Notes under the pieces: model-generated
The model's input: the letters and a program-made list of their open reading frames with translations, nothing else
Databases searched by the model: none
What the model was told of the DNA's origin: nothing
Shown: positions 1-8,261 of the stretch, in pieces
Layout: each line of letters starts with the position of its first letter
Position numbering within the stretch: position 1 is the stretch's first letter
Made by a program: the position numbers and the translations under genes
Assembly: GCA_963724735.1 (NCBI GenBank)
Contig: CAVRVX010000035.1
Location: 1-64,000 of the forward strand
Source of the DNA: Rhodoplanes sp963724735
GTDB taxonomy: Bacteria; Pseudomonadota; Alphaproteobacteria; Rhizobiales; Xanthobacteraceae
DNA: 64,000 nucleotides
Reading direction: 5' to 3'

Positions 1-581
1 TAGATACGCTGCGCGCTTCACAACTCGGCGAGAGCTTGCGTGTTTTGCGCCGGTAATTTCGCTGAGTGCGCGGCGCGGCCAGTGCTGTCGATTAGGCCGA
101 TCGAGCAAGTTCTCACGGGAGGGAAGGAAGGCGGAGCAGGCGACCGCTCCGCCCTGGTTCCCCCCCCCCCGCGTCTGATGGCCAACACAATCCAAGCCTA
201 AACAATTGCCTTGCTTTGCCTTACTTTTTTGTTTTGACGATCAGCATTGCAGAATTACAACTATAAGTGGCGGCAGCTGTAAATTTCAGCCTGTCCGCCG
301 TCAGTGAGATCGGTGGGATAACGCTTGGTTTTCTTCTCAATTCTGGCCATCCGGCCGCGATTCGCTCGGGTCCACATCCCAAGCTTAAATCACGCCAGGA
401 GCCCCTTCACAACCATTCTCAAACAGTCTCTTAGCTCAAGCTTGATTTCGGGGCGAGCACACGCGCTGTACGCCCCCGTTTCAAAACTCGGGGCGCTGCC
501 ATGTGTTCGACGATCTCGACCGCAGGTCCCTGCTCTCTAGCGCGCAGAACGCTTGGGCCAGGCGCAAGGCATAGGGCTCGA
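1..581. other. Gene-free left edge with hairpin and poly-C run
   Basis: No convincing gene is visible here; the short open frames lack family features and a ribosome site. Two things stand out. A perfect hairpin at 130-153 has arms GGCGGAGC and GCTCCGCC. A run of eleven C residues at 160-170 follows a few bases later. The run is on the wrong side and of the wrong base for a classical terminator on either strand, and homopolymers this long are often miscounted. Confidence 0.4.
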
Positions 582-800
582 CTAGTAGGGCGACCGGCGA
601 CGGTCCGGCATCCTCGGCTGTGGCGTGATGCACCCTTCGAAGAAGGCGATGATCGGCACGTCGAGGACGGACGCGATCTTGAACAACCGACCGCTTCCGA
701 CGCGGTTTTTCCCATTTTCGTATTTCTGGATCTGCTGGAACGTAACGCCGATCTTCCTGCCGAGCTCCGTCTGCGATATCCCGCGATCCTCGCGGAGCAT
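582..800 (-). CDS. XRE/Cro-type helix-turn-helix protein, probably 5'-truncated
   Basis: A 72-residue protein made almost wholly of an HTH_3 DNA-binding domain. The recognition part is intact (SQTELGRKIGVTFQQIQKYE, then NRVGSGRLFKIASVLDVPI), typical of the small XRE regulators common in Rhizobiales. The ATG at 800 lies directly after an in-frame TGA at 801-803. Upstream of that stop the same frame still reads DDVDELVGRNV, which is how relatives begin (VDELVGRNVR). A CGA-to-TGA nonsense change therefore seems to have cut the front of helix 1. The remaining protein may be made from the internal Met or the gene may be dead. No partner gene is adjacent. Confidence 0.6.
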   Translation of the reverse strand: MLREDRGISQTELGRKIGVTFQQIQKYENGKNRVGSGRLFKIASVLDVPIIAFFEGCITPQPRMPDRRRSPY

Positions 801-836
801 TCAAACATTACGACCGACCAGCTCGTCGACGTCATC

Positions 837-1198
837 GCGGCGGCGACCTTTCCTCACAGCTTTTCTCCCCTTACACACCGAAGCGGGATTGGATTTGCAC
901 AGGTTGAGGCCAAAGCCAAATACCGAAATAGGAGTGGCCCCGATGGCCGAGGAGGCGCAGCGGCCGGTCACCGCATCGGCCGCTGTACCACTTGCGATTG
1001 ACGGTGTCGTTGGCCGGCGCCGGCGTAGACATCCGAGCGGCTAGCGACGGCACGTACTGCCACTTGCACGTAGCGAGCGGCGCACCCCAGGATAACCTTA
1101 AACTAAGAAAATATCGTTTGCGTGCTCGCCTGGGCCACTTTCCCGCTTGTATTATTGCCTACCCTATCCGCGCTTGAGTACGGCAGGGAGGCCCTAAA
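837..1198. other. Intergenic, nothing recognised
   Basis: About 360 bases with no gene I can support. The open frames on both strands are short and mutually overlapping without family features. The last bases carry the AGGGAGG ribosome site of the mini-protein that starts at 1199. Confidence 0.3.
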
Positions 1199-1282
1199 AT
1201 GAGCATGTTCGAGAAAGCGATGATTGCTTGGTTGGTGTGCACAGTTGGATCGTGGTTCGTGATCGCGTGGCTATATGCGTGA
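1199..1282 (+). CDS. Tiny one-helix membrane peptide (27 aa)
   Basis: The frame starts with ATG behind a strong AGGGAGG site seven bases upstream and encodes 27 residues. After a short polar start (MSMFEKAM) the rest is one hydrophobic stretch, IAWLVCTVGSWFVIAWLYA, long enough to span the membrane once. I recognise no family. Peptides of the same design occur at 2473 and 10441 in this accessory region, which makes chance less likely. Its role is unknown. Confidence 0.42.
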   Translation: MSMFEKAMIAWLVCTVGSWFVIAWLYA

Positions 1283-1706
1283 TTAGGGTCCGAGCATAAC
1301 ATCGTCAGGGAACGAGTGCCCATTGGGATCGCTTTAATCCAGCTAGGCGCGCTTATGGCGCGCCGAGCGAACTGCTTTTTTGCGCGCGACGCGGCCATGA
1401 CTGGACCGAGGAGCCTTCTTCTGTAACTGTTGGGCGCAGTGGCCCTCCCACGGCAACGGCAAGAATTGATGGCCCGCAATTTCGACAACGCCCTAAAGCA
1501 TGAAATATGAACACGAGAGGGAACGCGCGTCCCTCTCCGGCGACCCGTCGAACGCTCCTTCCCAGTTGCTTTGGCGGGTCGCTGCGTGAAGTTTTGGCGA
1601 CCTCGCCTCCGCAAAGAGGCTAGATGGCTACTACCGCTTGATTGCGAAGGCCGTAATGGGCCCTGCAAAGCGCTGCTGGGGCCTGTTCGCAGGCGGGGGG
1701 CGATGG
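1283..1706. other. Intergenic, nothing recognised
   Basis: About 420 bases without a supported gene. A long minus-strand open frame exists here but has the composition of a shadow frame and no recognisable domain. Confidence 0.3.
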
Positions 1707-1937
1707 ATGGCGTGCTTGGAAGGAGAAAAATTTGATCAGATTGCGGCTCTAATTAAGTCATCATCGGCGCTGAGCGGCGTCCTAGCTCTGATGCTTGCTG
1801 GTACGCCCTACAGGGAAATCTCCGCTAGTGAAATAGACGCACTCGCTGACCTCTCCTATAATATTCATCTCAACCTCAATCAGCTGAAAGAAATCTGGGC
1901 GCAGGTGTCCGACGAGCAGACCAAAGGGCGCAACTAG
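1707..1937 (+). CDS. Short conserved protein, paralogue of 7681-7920
   Basis: A 76-residue protein of unknown function, predicted mostly helical. It begins MACLEGEKFDQIAALIKSSS and ends with EIWAQVSDEQTKGRN. A second copy at 7681-7920 matches over the full length (about 80 percent by eye), which is good evidence that both are real genes. I chose the ATG at 1707 because the similarity starts exactly there. It is followed by a hairpin terminator and then by an HTH remnant (2219-2425), the same order as around the second copy. The two loci look like a duplicated module. Confidence 0.65.
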   Translation: MACLEGEKFDQIAALIKSSSALSGVLALMLAGTPYREISASEIDALADLSYNIHLNLNQLKEIWAQVSDEQTKGRN

Positions 1938-1967
1938 GTTCTTTCCTTCGAACTGCTGCTGCCGAGT

Positions 1968-1994
1968 CCGGCTTGTGATCCGAGCCGGGCGTTT
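1968..1994 (+). terminator. Rho-independent terminator
   Basis: CCGGCT and AGCCGG pair across a nine-base loop and are followed by GCGTTTTCC. It lies 30 bases after the stop of the 1707-1937 gene. Confidence 0.55.
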
Positions 1995-2218
1995 TCCTAT
2001 TTATGCAGAAAAATCTCGGAAGCCGGTGCCCAACATGGGCACTTGATGGACATTTATAAGTAGAGCAATGCCTGCGGCACTAACCGCTGGCCGCATGAAC
2101 CCAAGCCAGGTCCCGTAAAACTAAATTTCAAGAGGCGTGAATTGTGGCTGAAATACCACCTTTTTAAGGCGGCTTTCAGATAAGAATTTCATCAATTCCC
2201 GCCCCCGGAGACTTGCCG

Positions 2219-2425
2219 ATGATAAAGACCGAGGCCGATCTCGCCAAGCTAACGGATCGTCAGCGTGAAGTGCTGATGGCTCTCGTTCGGCAAATGTCGA
2301 AGGCCGAAATCGCTCGGTTCTCGCATATCGCCGAACGCACAACCAATTTTGACGCGGCAGCACTTCTTCACGCGTGTGCCACCGCCCAAGAAGTGCATTC
2401 AAAACTCGAGAGTTCGACCGCTTAA
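2219..2425 (+). pseudogene. Decayed LuxR-type HTH fragment
   Basis: A 68-residue frame whose core, LTDRQREVLMALVRQMSKAE, followed by IARFSHIAERTTN, matches the DNA-binding domain of the full-length regulators at 4069-4914 and 8262-8975. The receiver domain is absent, and the recognition helix region is eroded (TTNFDAAALLHA where the relatives have TTKIHMTALLRA). A weak CGGAG ribosome site precedes ATG 2219. It could be a stand-alone HTH peptide, but decay of a regulator copy is the simpler reading. An equivalent remnant follows the second copy of the upstream small gene at 7921. Confidence 0.5.
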
Positions 2426-2472
2426 TCCATTAGTTCTGCTCTCAACTCATTAGCAGGAATGACTGCAGCGAC

Positions 2473-2586
2473 ATGGACAATCATGCGCTCCGACATGAAT
2501 TCGCAATGTGGGCTCTGGTGATCGCGATCATCACCCTTGCGTTTGTGGACGGCCTACGGCTCTTGTTAATTGTAGGCTGGCTGTGA
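2473..2586 (+). CDS. Tiny membrane peptide (37 aa)
   Basis: The frame encodes MDNHALRHEFAMWALV followed by a continuous hydrophobic run (IAIITLAF, VDG, LRLLLIVGWL). It has one or two short membrane segments separated by VDGLR. No family is recognised. It lies just before the IS30 element. It resembles the other mini membrane peptides at 1199 and 10441 in size and layout. The ribosome site is weak (GCAGCGAC), so confidence is limited. Confidence 0.35.
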   Translation: MDNHALRHEFAMWALVIAIITLAFVDGLRLLLIVGWL

Positions 2587-2688
2587 TTGCTAGATCAAAG
2601 CGCGTGTCGAGCTGACGGGCCGAGATCAGCGGCATGACGAAGCTGAGTTTGCGGCTCGTGGCGAACCCTTGCCAGCGGCGCGCCTAGC

Positions 2689-2710
2689 CTCAGTTTGAAT
2701 TCAAACTGAG
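2689..2710. repeat. Perfect 22-base palindrome at the IS30 border
   Basis: CTCAGTTTGAA is followed at once by its exact complement. It sits at the left edge of the IS30 element. IS30-family transposases are known to favour symmetric targets, so this may be an insertion hotspot or part of the element end. Confidence 0.6.
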
Positions 2711-3807
2711 ATACCACCATTCCACGAATCACATTGATTTCGTTCACGGGCTTTTTAGTACGCGCTCGTGAACCGCTTGTGTGCAACGAGCAGATTTTTG
2801 GCGTTGAAGAAAACCTCGCGAGGGGTCTGGTAGCCGAGTATCTTTCTGGGGCGAGAGTTGAGTTTATCCTCGACCCTTTGGACATCGGTATCGGACAAAA
2901 TAGAGAGGTCTGAACCTTTTGGGAAGTACTGTCTGAAGAGGCCGTTGGTGTGTTCGTTGAGGCCGCGTTCCCACGAGTGATATGGTTTGGCAAAATAGGA
3001 TAGCGCCCCCAGCGAGGTTGCGATTTGGGCGTGAGAGGCGAACTCTTTTCCATTGTCGTAAGTGATTGTTTCGATGCGGTCAGCGAGCGGCAAAAGCACG
3101 CGTGCGCAGGCCTGCACGACAGAGTTCGCGTTCTTGTCCGGCAGCTTGGCGAGCTTGGTGTATTTGGAGTTTCGCTCGACGTGCGACATGACAACGCCTT
3201 TGTGATTGGCGCCGATAATCGTGTCGGCCTCCCAGTCTCCGATGCGGCTTTTTGCGGCGACAATAGGAGGTCGCTGATCGATGTCGACGCGGTTCGAAAT
3301 CAACCCACGCCCCGAATTTTTGCCCTTGCGCTTGTTGTATTTTTTCCCGCTGTGACGCAAGTGAAGATACAGTGTGCCCCCGTCTTTCTTGTCTTTCCAG
3401 ACATGCTGATAGATGCGCTCGTGACTGATACAGGCGACGCCATCCTTCGCCAGACGGCCGCTGATCTGATCGGGGCTCCACTGCTCTTGCGTCAGTTTTT
3501 CTTCGATCAGCTCCACCAAATCTGGCGTCATTTTGCGCGGCTTGTCCGAGGCCTCTTTGCGTCTCTGCGAGGCCTTCTCGTGCGCTTGCTTGAAGCGATA
3601 GCCGCGCGCGCCGGTGTTGCGAACAAGCTCGCGGCTGATCGTCGACGGATCGACGCCAATTTGCCGCGCGATGTGGGCTTGCGAGTGGCCGCTTTGCAAG
3701 AGCGCGTAAATCTGGCAGCGTTGTTCGCAGGTCAGATGGAGATAGCCTTCGGGCATTTTTCCTCCGTGAGATGTGCTGTCCCACGCAAGGATAGTCTCCA
3801 TCTGACC
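2702..3807 (-). mobile_element. IS30-family insertion sequence, ends approximate
   Basis: The element consists of the transposase gene 2755-3756 with short flanks. Imperfect terminal inverted repeats can be drawn between CAAACTGAGATACCACC at the left and, read inward on the other strand, CAGATGGAGACTATCC at the right. I could not see an unambiguous target duplication, so the borders are uncertain by about ten bases. Confidence 0.55.
2755..3756 (-). CDS. IS30-family transposase
   Basis: A 333-residue DDE transposase of normal length. The N-terminus (about residues 1-60) has the helix-turn-helix typical of IS30 (HIARQIGVDPSTISRELVRN). The C-terminal half is the integrase core with the acidic residues in GDWEADTIIG, ITYDNGKEF and the glutamate of NEHTNGLFRQYFPKG. 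I start it at 3756 because GGAGGAAAAATG gives an ideal ribosome site; the longer frame adds a low-quality tail. It appears intact and may still be active. Confidence 0.9.
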   Translation of the reverse strand: MPEGYLHLTCEQRCQIYALLQSGHSQAHIARQIGVDPSTISRELVRNTGARGYRFKQAHEKASQRRKEASDKPRKMTPDLVELIEEKLTQEQWSPDQISGRLAKDGVACISHERIYQHVWKDKKDGGTLYLHLRHSGKKYNKRKGKNSGRGLISNRVDIDQRPPIVAAKSRIGDWEADTIIGANHKGVVMSHVERNSKYTKLAKLPDKNANSVVQACARVLLPLADRIETITYDNGKEFASHAQIATSLGALSYFAKPYHSWERGLNEHTNGLFRQYFPKGSDLSILSDTDVQRVEDKLNSRPRKILGYQTPREVFFNAKNLLVAHKRFTSAY

Positions 3808-4068
3808 GCCAGAAAAACCGGCATACACAACATGGCAAAGTCTGGCGGGAGAAAACGTCGACCTCAAGGGTGCTCGCTGCGCTCGCATCGCCTCCGGCGA
3901 CTAAAGCCCTTGACCCCGACCCTTTCCCCCGCCACTCACTCCGCCATGCCGTCTATGCTGCCTACAAACAACCCTCTCCTTGTTCGTGCGTGAGTAGAAG
4001 TCGGATGGTTTTTGCCGTGCGCAAGGACCGAATTCGTTCCATGCGCAATGGAACGTGGAAGCGGTGAA

Positions 4069-4914
4069 ATGGCGCGAATTTTGGTTTTTGACGGACAGGG
4101 CGTTTACCGCACAGGGTTGCGGATTGTCATTAGCGCGAATATTCCGTGTGCCAAGATTATCGAGGCGAGCAGCCTGATCGAAGCATCGAGCGAGATCCGC
4201 AAGGACGTCTTCGATCTGGTGCTCGTGGGCATCGACCGCTCCAGCTCAGAGTCGCTCGATTTCCTGAAATCGGCAAGACAAGCCGCACCAACCACCCGTT
4301 TCGCCCTCATGTCCGCGTCTGACACGCGGACCGATATCCTCGCCAGTTTAGCCGCTGGATTTCATGGCTTCATTTCGAAGCAACAATCCGACAGCGAAAT
4401 TCTTGCTGCCGTCAACGACATTCTGTCTGGGCGGATTTATGTGCCGACGTCGCTTGCCAAGGAAGCTGATAGCGATGCACCCAACAGACAATTCGGCGGA
4501 GAAGTGCTGCCCGAGGCGTTGATCGAGAGCGACGTGCTCAAGTTGACAAAACGCCAGCGCGAGATTTTGTCGCTCATCACCCGCGGCAGGTCCAACAAGG
4601 AGATCGCCCGCGTCCTGGGCATCGCGGAGGCAACAACGAAAATTCACATGACTGCCCTGCTCCGCGCAATCGGCGTGCGCAACCGCACTGAAGCTGCCAT
4701 CAAAGCAAGAAACTTCGCTTTGGAGGACTTAAGCGCCGCGCCGTTCATCGCCGACGAAGATGGACAGATCGCATCTGTTCCCGAGCTCACGGGCGTCGGT
4801 GAACAGGCCTTGCCTTACGTAGAAAGACGCATTGCGCGGTCACTCCTCTCTGCGCCTCAGGCGACTCCGCGCTCAACAGCCCAATCAGCTTCCTCGCATC
4901 GGCCAAGGAAATGA
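4069..4914 (+). CDS. LuxR/FixJ-type regulator with a degenerate receiver domain
   Basis: A 281-residue protein with a CheY-like receiver (about 1-120), a linker, a LuxR-type HTH (LTKRQREILSLITRGRSNKE, IARVLGIAEATTKIHM) and a C-terminal tail. In normal response regulators the strand-3 motif is DLVLLD with the phosphorylated Asp. Here it reads DLVLVG, so the acceptor is Gly, and the acidic pair near the N-terminus is DG rather than DD. The Lys of FISK is kept. It probably binds DNA independently of phosphorylation. A paralogue lies at 8262-8975. The last 75 residues fall within an inverted repeat shared with 11570-11949, so the tail was probably acquired by recombination. Start ATG 4069 follows GGAAGCGG. 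Confidence 0.8.
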   Translation: MARILVFDGQGVYRTGLRIVISANIPCAKIIEASSLIEASSEIRKDVFDLVLVGIDRSSSESLDFLKSARQAAPTTRFALMSASDTRTDILASLAAGFHGFISKQQSDSEILAAVNDILSGRIYVPTSLAKEADSDAPNRQFGGEVLPEALIESDVLKLTKRQREILSLITRGRSNKEIARVLGIAEATTKIHMTALLRAIGVRNRTEAAIKARNFALEDLSAAPFIADEDGQIASVPELTGVGEQALPYVERRIARSLLSAPQATPRSTAQSASSHRPRK

Positions 4915-5069
4915 GCCGATTGCGCGCAAGCAACTGGACCACAACCAATAGGGTACCTGCCTGCTCACCAGTGCGCCTAGCCCCGATCCGAGAGCGAAAA
5001 GAATATCCTCGACCTGGGTCGACATGGGATCAAAACCCAAAACCTCGCGGCGGGTCGAACACGTGATTG
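4686..5069. repeat. Inverted repeat copy A, about 380 bases
   Basis: This block recurs in opposite orientation at 11570-11949 with only scattered differences. It contains the 3' tail of the regulator gene and, on the minus strand (4888-5025), a short frame starting MSTQVEDILFALGSGLG. In the partner copy that frame is altered by small indels. A shifted frame in both copies reads LLARNRLISLADARKLIGLL, suggesting a decayed small gene. Homologous recombination between the two copies could invert the 6.5 kb between them. Confidence 0.75.
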
Positions 5070-5152
5070 GAGTCCGCTAATGGGATGGTCCGGCCGTGTT
5101 CCTGCTCCGCCAGCGATAAGCTGGCCAGGGGTGCCCAGAAGAGGAGCACGCC

Positions 5153-5511
5153 ATGCCTGCGACAGCACAGACTACGATTGCAGTAATCGGCATTGATACC
5201 GGTAAGAATGCATTCCACATCGTTGGCCTCGACGATCACGGCGCCATTGTGCTTCGCCAGAAGTGGTCGCGCGGCCAGGTGGAGACACGACTTGCCAATA
5301 TGCCGCCGTGCTTGATCGGCATGGAGGCCTGCGTTGGAGCGCATCATCTCAGTCGCAAGCTTGCGCGGCTGATGCCGACGAGGTATGTGCGGCCCTACTC
5401 GAAGGGGCAGAAGAATGATTTCCGCGATGCGGACGCGATCGCTGAGGCCGTGCAGCGCCCCACGATGAAAGTTCGTGGCGACGAAGACCGTCGATCAGCT
5501 CGACCTGCAGG
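5153..5511 (+). pseudogene. IS110-family transposase, N-terminal fragment
   Basis: The reading frame carries the DEDD nuclease start of IS110 transposases (AVIGIDTGKNAFHIVGLDDH, then LIGMEACVGAHHLSRKLA and KNDFRDADAIAEAVQRPTMK). One extra A near 5470 shifts the frame; after it the expected continuation FVATKTVDQLDLQ is read in the next frame. At about 5511 the similarity stops and IS5 sequence begins. The serine-containing C-terminal domain is missing, so the fragment is dead. Confidence 0.85.
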
Positions 5512-5954
5512 GTGGCGCGACTGACGACGATGGCCGCTCGCGGGGCGGGTTCACCAGTAAAATTCATTGTATCGGTGACGCCAGAGGCCGGCCGATCGCC
5601 TTCCACCTCACGCCCGGCGAAGCGGCGGACTGCAAGGCCTACGACACGCTGATTGATCTGCCTGAGCAGCCACCGGATGCTCTTCTTGCCGACACCTACG
5701 ATACTGATGCGATCCGAGGCGACTTGAAGGAGCGCGGGATCAAGCCCGTCATTCCACCGAAATCCAACCGCACCGCAATGATCCGCTACAGCAAACGCCT
5801 CTACCGTCAGCGTAACTGCATCGAGCGGGTGCTCGGCCATCTCAAGATCAACCGTGCCGTCGCCACACGGTATGACCAACTCGCCGACAGCTTCCTCGGC
5901 ATGCTATTCATCGCCTCAGCACGCTACTGGATCAAATTTGTCCACGCCGCCTAG
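5511..5954 (+). pseudogene. IS5-family (IS427-type) transposase, C-terminal fragment
   Basis: About 147 residues from the second half of an IS5-family DDE transposase: GRSRGGFTSKIH, HLTPGEAADCKAYDTLI, ALLADTYDTDAIR and the catalytic glutamate region RQRNCIERVLGHLKINRAVA, ending WIKFVHAA. The N-terminal half is absent. It is fused directly to the IS110 fragment, so an insertion and a later deletion probably joined the two. Confidence 0.85.
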
Positions 5955-6051
5955 TTGGTGTACACACAATTTTAATGCCATTGCTCGTATGCACCACGCC
6001 GCTGGAGCATGATTCTGAGATTGAATTTACTGCCCAGGTTGGCTTGCTGGC

Positions 6052-7458
6052 TCATGATAGGCGGAGGGATTTCGCCAAGTTGGATGGGTCGCAGGTCAGG
6101 GCATCGATGATGTTCCAGCCCTGCTTCTTGGCGGTCGAGAAGAAGGATCGGATGAGCGCGAAGTCCATCGCGCCTTTGGCCGAGCGAAAGCCGCCGGAGA
6201 TTTTCTGCCGCAGCTTCATCATGCGCCCGTCGCGCTCGGCTTGATTGTTGGTGAAGGGCACCGTCGGATCGTGAAGAAAGCGCAACGTGTCCTGTTTGCG
6301 CGTTGCGAGGCGCAAGAGGAGATTGTGTCCGGTTCGGCGAGGCACACGGCCGCGCCGTTTTCGGCCTCCCTTCACGGGTTGGGCCAGTGGTGCTTGAGCC
6401 TCGTGGAATGCCAGCCCTTCGGCGAGAATGGCGTCGTAACAGCGCTCGATCAGTGCGATCAGAGACGGCTTCAGCGGTACGCCTCGATCGCGTGCGAGAT
6501 TCGCCGCGTGACAGGCGCGCCGCAGTACCCGCTGCATTTTGCGCGCCCAGTCTTCTTTCTCGATTTCGACGAGAGCCTTCAGTTCGCGCAAGTGATGGGC
6601 GTTGCACAAGGCGTGCAGCACGCCCGGCATCGTGTAATAGGGCTTCCAGTGATCGTGGACAACGATGCCGGCGACATTCATCAAGAGGCTGCCGCGCTTG
6701 GCGCAGACGCGATAGAAGGTCAGCAGCGCGGTGGAGGCGATATGCAGCCATTGCGTTCTGCCGCCGATCCGAAAGCCGGTTTCATCCATGTGCTTGACCG
6801 GCGCCGCTGCGACATGGTCTCGCACGACATCGGCGAAGCCTTGGAAGCGCCGGGCACAGTCCTGGCTGATCCGGGCGATGGTCGCGGTCACCAGCTTCAC
6901 CCCGAGGAGATCGGCCATCAACTCGACCAGACGCTTCTCGGGCAACAACTGGTAGTGCAGGAGATAGAGCACGAAAGCGCCAATCCGCGGGCCGTATTGC
7001 ACGGGCGCATTGACGCCGTCTGGAAACGGCGCCCGCGTTTCCGCGCCGCAAGCGGCGCATCGGCAATCGTGCGCACGATGTTCGGTGACGACGAGAGGCT
7101 GCGGCTCGGGCAGATCGAACACCTGCCGGATGCTGTGGCCGACGCTCGTGTCCGGATCGAGGCCCGCGCCGCACCCAGAGCAGGCCGACGGGTAATGATC
7201 GACGACCTCATCGGGATCAGCGACCTGCCGCAGCGTCTCGCCTTTGTGACCCTTCTGCCCGCCCGGTTTCTTGCCGGAACGTTCCCGCAGGCTCGTCACC
7301 CGTGCCGGCTTCTTCAGCCCATCGCTCGACGGAGGCTTGCCGCTGTTCGAACTGTTCAACCCGAGCCGGCGCTCGAGTTCGGCCATCCGCGCTCTCAGAG
7401 ACGCATTCTCCGCCTTCAGCGCCGCTATCAGCGCGATCAGGTCTTCCGTGGACGGCAC
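6052..7458 (-). CDS. IS66-family transposase (ISBst12-type TnpC)
   Basis: A 468-residue protein with all parts of an IS66 transposase. There is an N-terminal leucine-zipper-like coil (LIALIAALKAENASLRARMA), a basic region (SGKPPSSDGLKKP, SGKKPGGQKGHKGETL), a zinc-finger segment (CSGCGAGLDP, CRCAACGAETRAPFP) and the catalytic core (KHMDETGFRIGG, HDHWKPYY, FTNNQAERDGRMMKLRQKIS). No tnpA or tnpB partner lies beside it, which fits the ISBst12 subgroup. The frame is intact. The long plus-strand frame across it is a shadow. Confidence 0.92.
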   Translation of the reverse strand: MPSTEDLIALIAALKAENASLRARMAELERRLGLNSSNSGKPPSSDGLKKPARVTSLRERSGKKPGGQKGHKGETLRQVADPDEVVDHYPSACSGCGAGLDPDTSVGHSIRQVFDLPEPQPLVVTEHRAHDCRCAACGAETRAPFPDGVNAPVQYGPRIGAFVLYLLHYQLLPEKRLVELMADLLGVKLVTATIARISQDCARRFQGFADVVRDHVAAAPVKHMDETGFRIGGRTQWLHIASTALLTFYRVCAKRGSLLMNVAGIVVHDHWKPYYTMPGVLHALCNAHHLRELKALVEIEKEDWARKMQRVLRRACHAANLARDRGVPLKPSLIALIERCYDAILAEGLAFHEAQAPLAQPVKGGRKRRGRVPRRTGHNLLLRLATRKQDTLRFLHDPTVPFTNNQAERDGRMMKLRQKISGGFRSAKGAMDFALIRSFFSTAKKQGWNIIDALTCDPSNLAKSLRLS

Positions 7459-7680
7459 GCTCGGCGTTTCGCGAATTATCCGATTCTTGAATCGGAAACC
7501 GCCGTCGCAGTCGAGGAAAATCTATTCCGGCTATCGCTCTCGCCCAGAACAATGAGACATCCGTTTCTTGCCGCCGGTTTGATTGAGTTACCGGAGATAC
7601 AGCAACTCGCGAAGCATCGTCTGGAGCCAAATAGTGCTCACGATCCTGTCTTCACCGGTGCGCTTAGAGTGGGGGCGACG

Positions 7681-7920
7681 ATGGCGTGCTTGGAAGGGGA
7701 AACAATAGATCGGATTGTGGCTCTGATTAAGTCATCGCGGGCGCTGAGCGGCGTCCTAGCTCTGGTGCTTGCTAGCACACCCCCCGGGGAACTCTCCGCC
7801 AGCGAAATAGATGCTCTCACTGACCTCTCCTATAAAATTCACCTCAACCTCGATCAGCTAGAAGAAATCTGGGCGCAGGTGTCCGACGAGTTGAACCGTG
7901 GCCGGTCTCGCCAAACTTAA
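7681..7920 (+). CDS. Short conserved protein, paralogue of 1707-1937
   Basis: A 79-residue protein beginning MACLEGETIDRIVALIKSSR and ending EIWAQVSDELNRGRSRQT. It matches the 76-residue product at 1707 from its first residue. An upstream extension of the frame runs antisense through the IS66 gene and is not credible, so ATG 7681 is the start. Function unknown. As at the first locus, it is followed immediately by a broken LuxR-type HTH. Confidence 0.65.
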   Translation: MACLEGETIDRIVALIKSSRALSGVLALVLASTPPGELSASEIDALTDLSYKIHLNLDQLEEIWAQVSDELNRGRSRQT

Positions 7921-8066
7921 CCGCTCGCCAGCGTGAAGTGCTGACAGCCCTCGTTCTCATCGCCGAGACCACAGCGAATACGGGAGCACTCTTTCAGGCT
8001 TACGTCGCCGCCCAAAAGGTGCTCACAACAAAGCCCTCACGCCGCGCTTTCATCAGTTCCCAGTAG
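7921..8066 (+). pseudogene. Decayed LuxR-type HTH remnant
   Basis: Directly after the stop of the small gene the sequence reads TARQREVLTALVLIAETTAN and continues ALFQAYVAAQKVL to a stop. This is the same motif string as the remnant at 2219-2425 but with an internal deletion of about 13 codons and no start codon. It confirms that the two small-gene loci were duplicated together with this regulator fragment. Confidence 0.5.
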
Positions 8067-8110
8067 ACCATCCGGTTTAGGCCGGCTCGTCTAGATCGTT
8101 TGGTTCCGTT

Positions 8111-8207
8111 CTTACACATGAAGGATAGTTCCGGAAACCGTACGGATATGCGATTTTTCCGCTTACACATGAAGGATAGTTCCGGAAACCGCACGGATAT
8201 GCGATTT
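8111..8207. repeat. Two tandem copies of a 46-base repeat, period 51
   Basis: The string CTTACACATGAAGGATAGTT, then CCGGAAACCG and ACGGATATGCGATTT, occurs at 8111-8156 and again at 8162-8207 with one mismatch. Repeated blocks of this kind occur at the ends of IS21-type elements as transposase-binding sites, so a solo element end is possible; that is a guess. The repeats lie just upstream of the regulator gene at 8262 and could also act as its operator. Confidence 0.6.
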
Positions 8208-8261
8208 GCCGGAAACTCGCACAGAGTGCTGTTAACCAATCGCGCAAGAGAGGACGCGCCA

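Noticed and set aside
160..170. Phase-variable poly-C switch
   Set aside because: The 11-base C run lies outside any credible gene or promoter.
1159..1668. A 169-codon minus-strand frame
   Set aside because: No domain, no ribosome site, arginine/serine-rich shadow composition, and it overlaps the better supported mini-protein at 1199.
3025..3993. A 322-codon plus-strand frame over the IS30 transposase
   Set aside because: Shadow of the transposase; sequence shows no domain.
6241..7920. A 559-codon plus-strand open frame across the IS66 gene
   Set aside because: It is the antisense shadow of the intact transposase; only its last 79 codons, after ATG 7681, are supported by a paralogue.
8111..8207. 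CRISPR array
   Set aside because: Only two repeats of 46 bases with a 5-base spacer, no cas genes nearby.
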